The notes under the pieces: model-generated
Databases searched by the model: none
What the model was told of the DNA's origin: nothing
The model's input: the letters and a program-made list of their open reading frames with translations, nothing else
Assembly (NCBI GenBank): GCA_025093555.1
Contig: JAIWNF010000060.1
Span: 62,001-126,000 of the forward strand
Length of the DNA: 64,000 nucleotides
Direction of reading: 5' to 3'
Source of the DNA: Circinella umbellata
Lineage: Eukaryota > Mucoromycota > Mucoromycetes > Mucorales > Lichtheimiaceae
Program-made: the position numbers and the translations under genes
Shown here: positions 62,001 through 64,000 of the stretch, one piece after another
How the letters are laid out: each line of letters begins with the position of its first letter
Position numbering within the stretch: the first letter of the stretch is position 1

Positions 62001-64000
62001 TTGAGAACAGTTTTGTGTATATCCCTATCGTCTTAATATAGTGGTCGAAGGTGAAAAAATCAATTGATTTATCTTCTAGGCTCAATACTTTTCGAAAACT
62101 CTTGTGTGAAAAAATTCAATTCTACTAATAGATCTTCACTTGGTCGATCAGAGATATTGGCTATCAATTATATATATATTGACTTGGATGGACATAACGA
62201 CATCCAGATTCGACTTGAGTAATGATGTTCTGACAAACATGGATGAAGATCTAGATCAGTTTTAAATGTATACGAAAGTGTGAATGATGAGATTTTTGAT
62301 TACTGAGTCTTATTTTCGCCAAGGTATGTTGGTTGTTTTTATAGTTTTTTTAAAAAAAGTCGGTGGGGTGTATATACATGATTATTTACGGCCATTTATA
62401 TAATTATTCGAACTGGCTTAAGGACCAAGTTATATATGCCGATCATGATTGGGGTTTCTAACTATATACCATTACAATAGGCAATGTCTGTCTCGTCGAG
62501 ATATAAAAGGTATTGAGTATTTGAGAAGCTGACATTACAAATCCATTTTTTATGATCTGTACTCGGACGTTATTCAAGATAATTTTTAATATTCAGTTGT
62601 TTTTGTTCCTTGTGTATATATATAGATCCAGGGCCCATAATGGAATGGCCTTATCGGGCCTTGGTTTAATTCTATCATCGATTAAACCAATCTTTGATGG
62701 AATTTTCCCATGGTATCCCTTATACTATACGAGATGGATAATACTATTTCTTTTCTGACATATTTATTTTTTTGAGTATTTATGTCACATGTGTATGCTT
62801 GCTTGTCCTATAGTATTAATAACCATAATAACTTATTTTCTCCAGTTCACTAAACTTCATAACAATTACACAAAATCTGTCATAATGGCCACTATCTTGA
62901 TTTTAGTTAACGAAGAACATTAGTTGTAGACAAAAAAAAATCAGCATTCAAAAACAATTGAACAAGGTTTTATTAAGCTAGCAACTGAAAGGGAGATCAT
63001 ATCGAAATTCATGGTGAAAAGATCTATTAGTGATCCTGTAGTATTATAGAATGCATTAGTACAAGGTAGGTACTTATATACACATATTTAGATTATGTTA
63101 TTTATATGTATACATAAAAATTGAATTATGATTTTATTTTACAGGAACATTTATATTATGTCGTAGTATATAATAATTGACTTTTGTTAAAATGGAGCAA
63201 ATAATCATTATCATCAAGCATAAATACATTATATGTGTGTTTGGACTACTAGGTTGTATGTGCGTGTAACATGGTTACTCAGAAAGATATAAATACCATT
63301 TCTAGTATAATTTATATATTTCTTATTCAAACGAAGATTCACATAAGAATAATAATAATAATTTTTTTTTTCACGAATTCATATAGCCCTTCAAAAAAAA
63401 AAAAAGAAACAAAGAGGTATATATCCTTTTCTTCAATTTCAAATAAAAGAAAGGATTATTTTGATTGCATTTTGCTATGGTGCAAAAATTATGCTCGGAG
63501 TTACATTAAAAATATGCCCAAAAAGAAAGTTATTCACAGAAACACGGTCATCTATCCATATAATCCCAAATTACCTTACACCCAACCCAAAAAAAAAAAA
63601 ACACAACCTCTCATTTCCCAAACTGTAAGTTTTAATCTAATTTAAAAAGGATAAAAAGAAAAGAAAAAAAGAAAAAAAGAAAGAAAGAAATAGAAAGAGA
63701 GAAAGAGAGAGAAAGAGAGGAAATAAATATAAAATATAGAATCAAAAAAACTAGATGTTGAAATCTATCTTTTTTTGAAAGCTAATTTATTTATTTTTTT
63801 ATTTTTCAAATAGATCTCAAAAAAAAATAAATATAAATATTATTATGGTAATATTCTTTAAAATAAAAAGAAGGAAATGATCGTTTGATGATCTAAAATA
63901 ATTGTTTACTGAAAAAAATAAAAATAAAATGAATGGTTTATATAGGAGTTACCAGCCAATTGGGTTATTCGTCATTCAAGAACTTATAACAAGGATTATT
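59088..64000. other. Long AT-rich region with no supported gene
   Basis: 4.9 kb. The open frames at 60592-60804, 61484-61690, 61900-62085 (-) and 62552-62758 are short and isolated and may be decayed mobile-element pieces. A purine-rich GAAA tract lies at about 63655-63725. A possible first exon of a gene continuing past the window starts at ATG 63512 (MPKKKVIHRNTVIY, then a GTAAGT donor at about 63626), but no acceptor in the window extends it convincingly. Confidence 0.35.

Overview
This window looks like nuclear DNA of an early-diverging filamentous fungus, most likely Mucoromycota/Mucorales. The evidence is very high A+T, long T/A tracts, intron-dense genes with short GT-AG introns, a fungal gene set (DUG2, a Dia2/Pof3-type F-box protein, an Ecl1-type zinc protein, the POLD3/Pol32 polymerase subunit, an ABCC transporter) and many mobile-element relics. 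No bacterial-style operons, rRNA or CRISPR arrays are visible. The genus cannot be fixed from sequence alone.

Layout. 1-6.1 kb is a mobile-element graveyard with a tRNA-Arg fragment cut by an LTR-like sequence, intact tRNA-Arg(ACG) and tRNA-Arg(TCT), and between them a nested cluster of solo and truncated LTRs. 6.1-9.5 kb is AT-rich and holds a TIR/MITE-like element inserted in a decayed, inverted fragment of the orphan gene next door. 10.5-14.3 kb is orphan gene copy 1 (+, six exons, 1,079 codons). 15.3-19.9 kb is DUG2 (+, 22 exons). 20.6-22.3 kb is a bHLH transcription factor (-). 26.7-30.5 kb is orphan gene copy 2 (-, six exons, 1,078 codons). 31.4-33.5 kb is a TPR/F-box/LRR gene (-). 34.4-39.3 kb is relic DNA: a TTAA-flanked element with ~100-bp inverted repeats, a LINE 3' remnant and a broken unrecognised ORF. 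41.4-41.9 kb is a small Ecl1-like gene (+). 44.6-51.2 kb is a 16-exon ABCC transporter (-) with decayed ATPase motifs. 52.1-53.7 kb is a dead Tc1-type transposon. 54.0-54.5 kb encodes a small single-pass membrane protein (+). 57.2-59.1 kb is POLD3/Pol32 (+). The remaining 4.9 kb shows no convincing gene.

The recognised genes are unlinked housekeeping or regulatory functions (glutathione breakdown, DNA replication, ubiquitin ligase targeting, lifespan/stress regulation, transport, transcription) and do not form a pathway cluster. The most unusual content is the orphan gene family: two full-length inverted copies about 12 kb apart plus a decayed third piece. Its copies are divergent in the 5' half but almost identical, introns included, in the 3' half, which points to gene conversion or recombination. 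The second is the ABCC transporter, whose NBD2 has non-consensus Walker A, signature and Walker B motifs in an otherwise intact reading frame. All exon models come from reading splice sites and frame by eye; each multi-exon model closes to an open frame.
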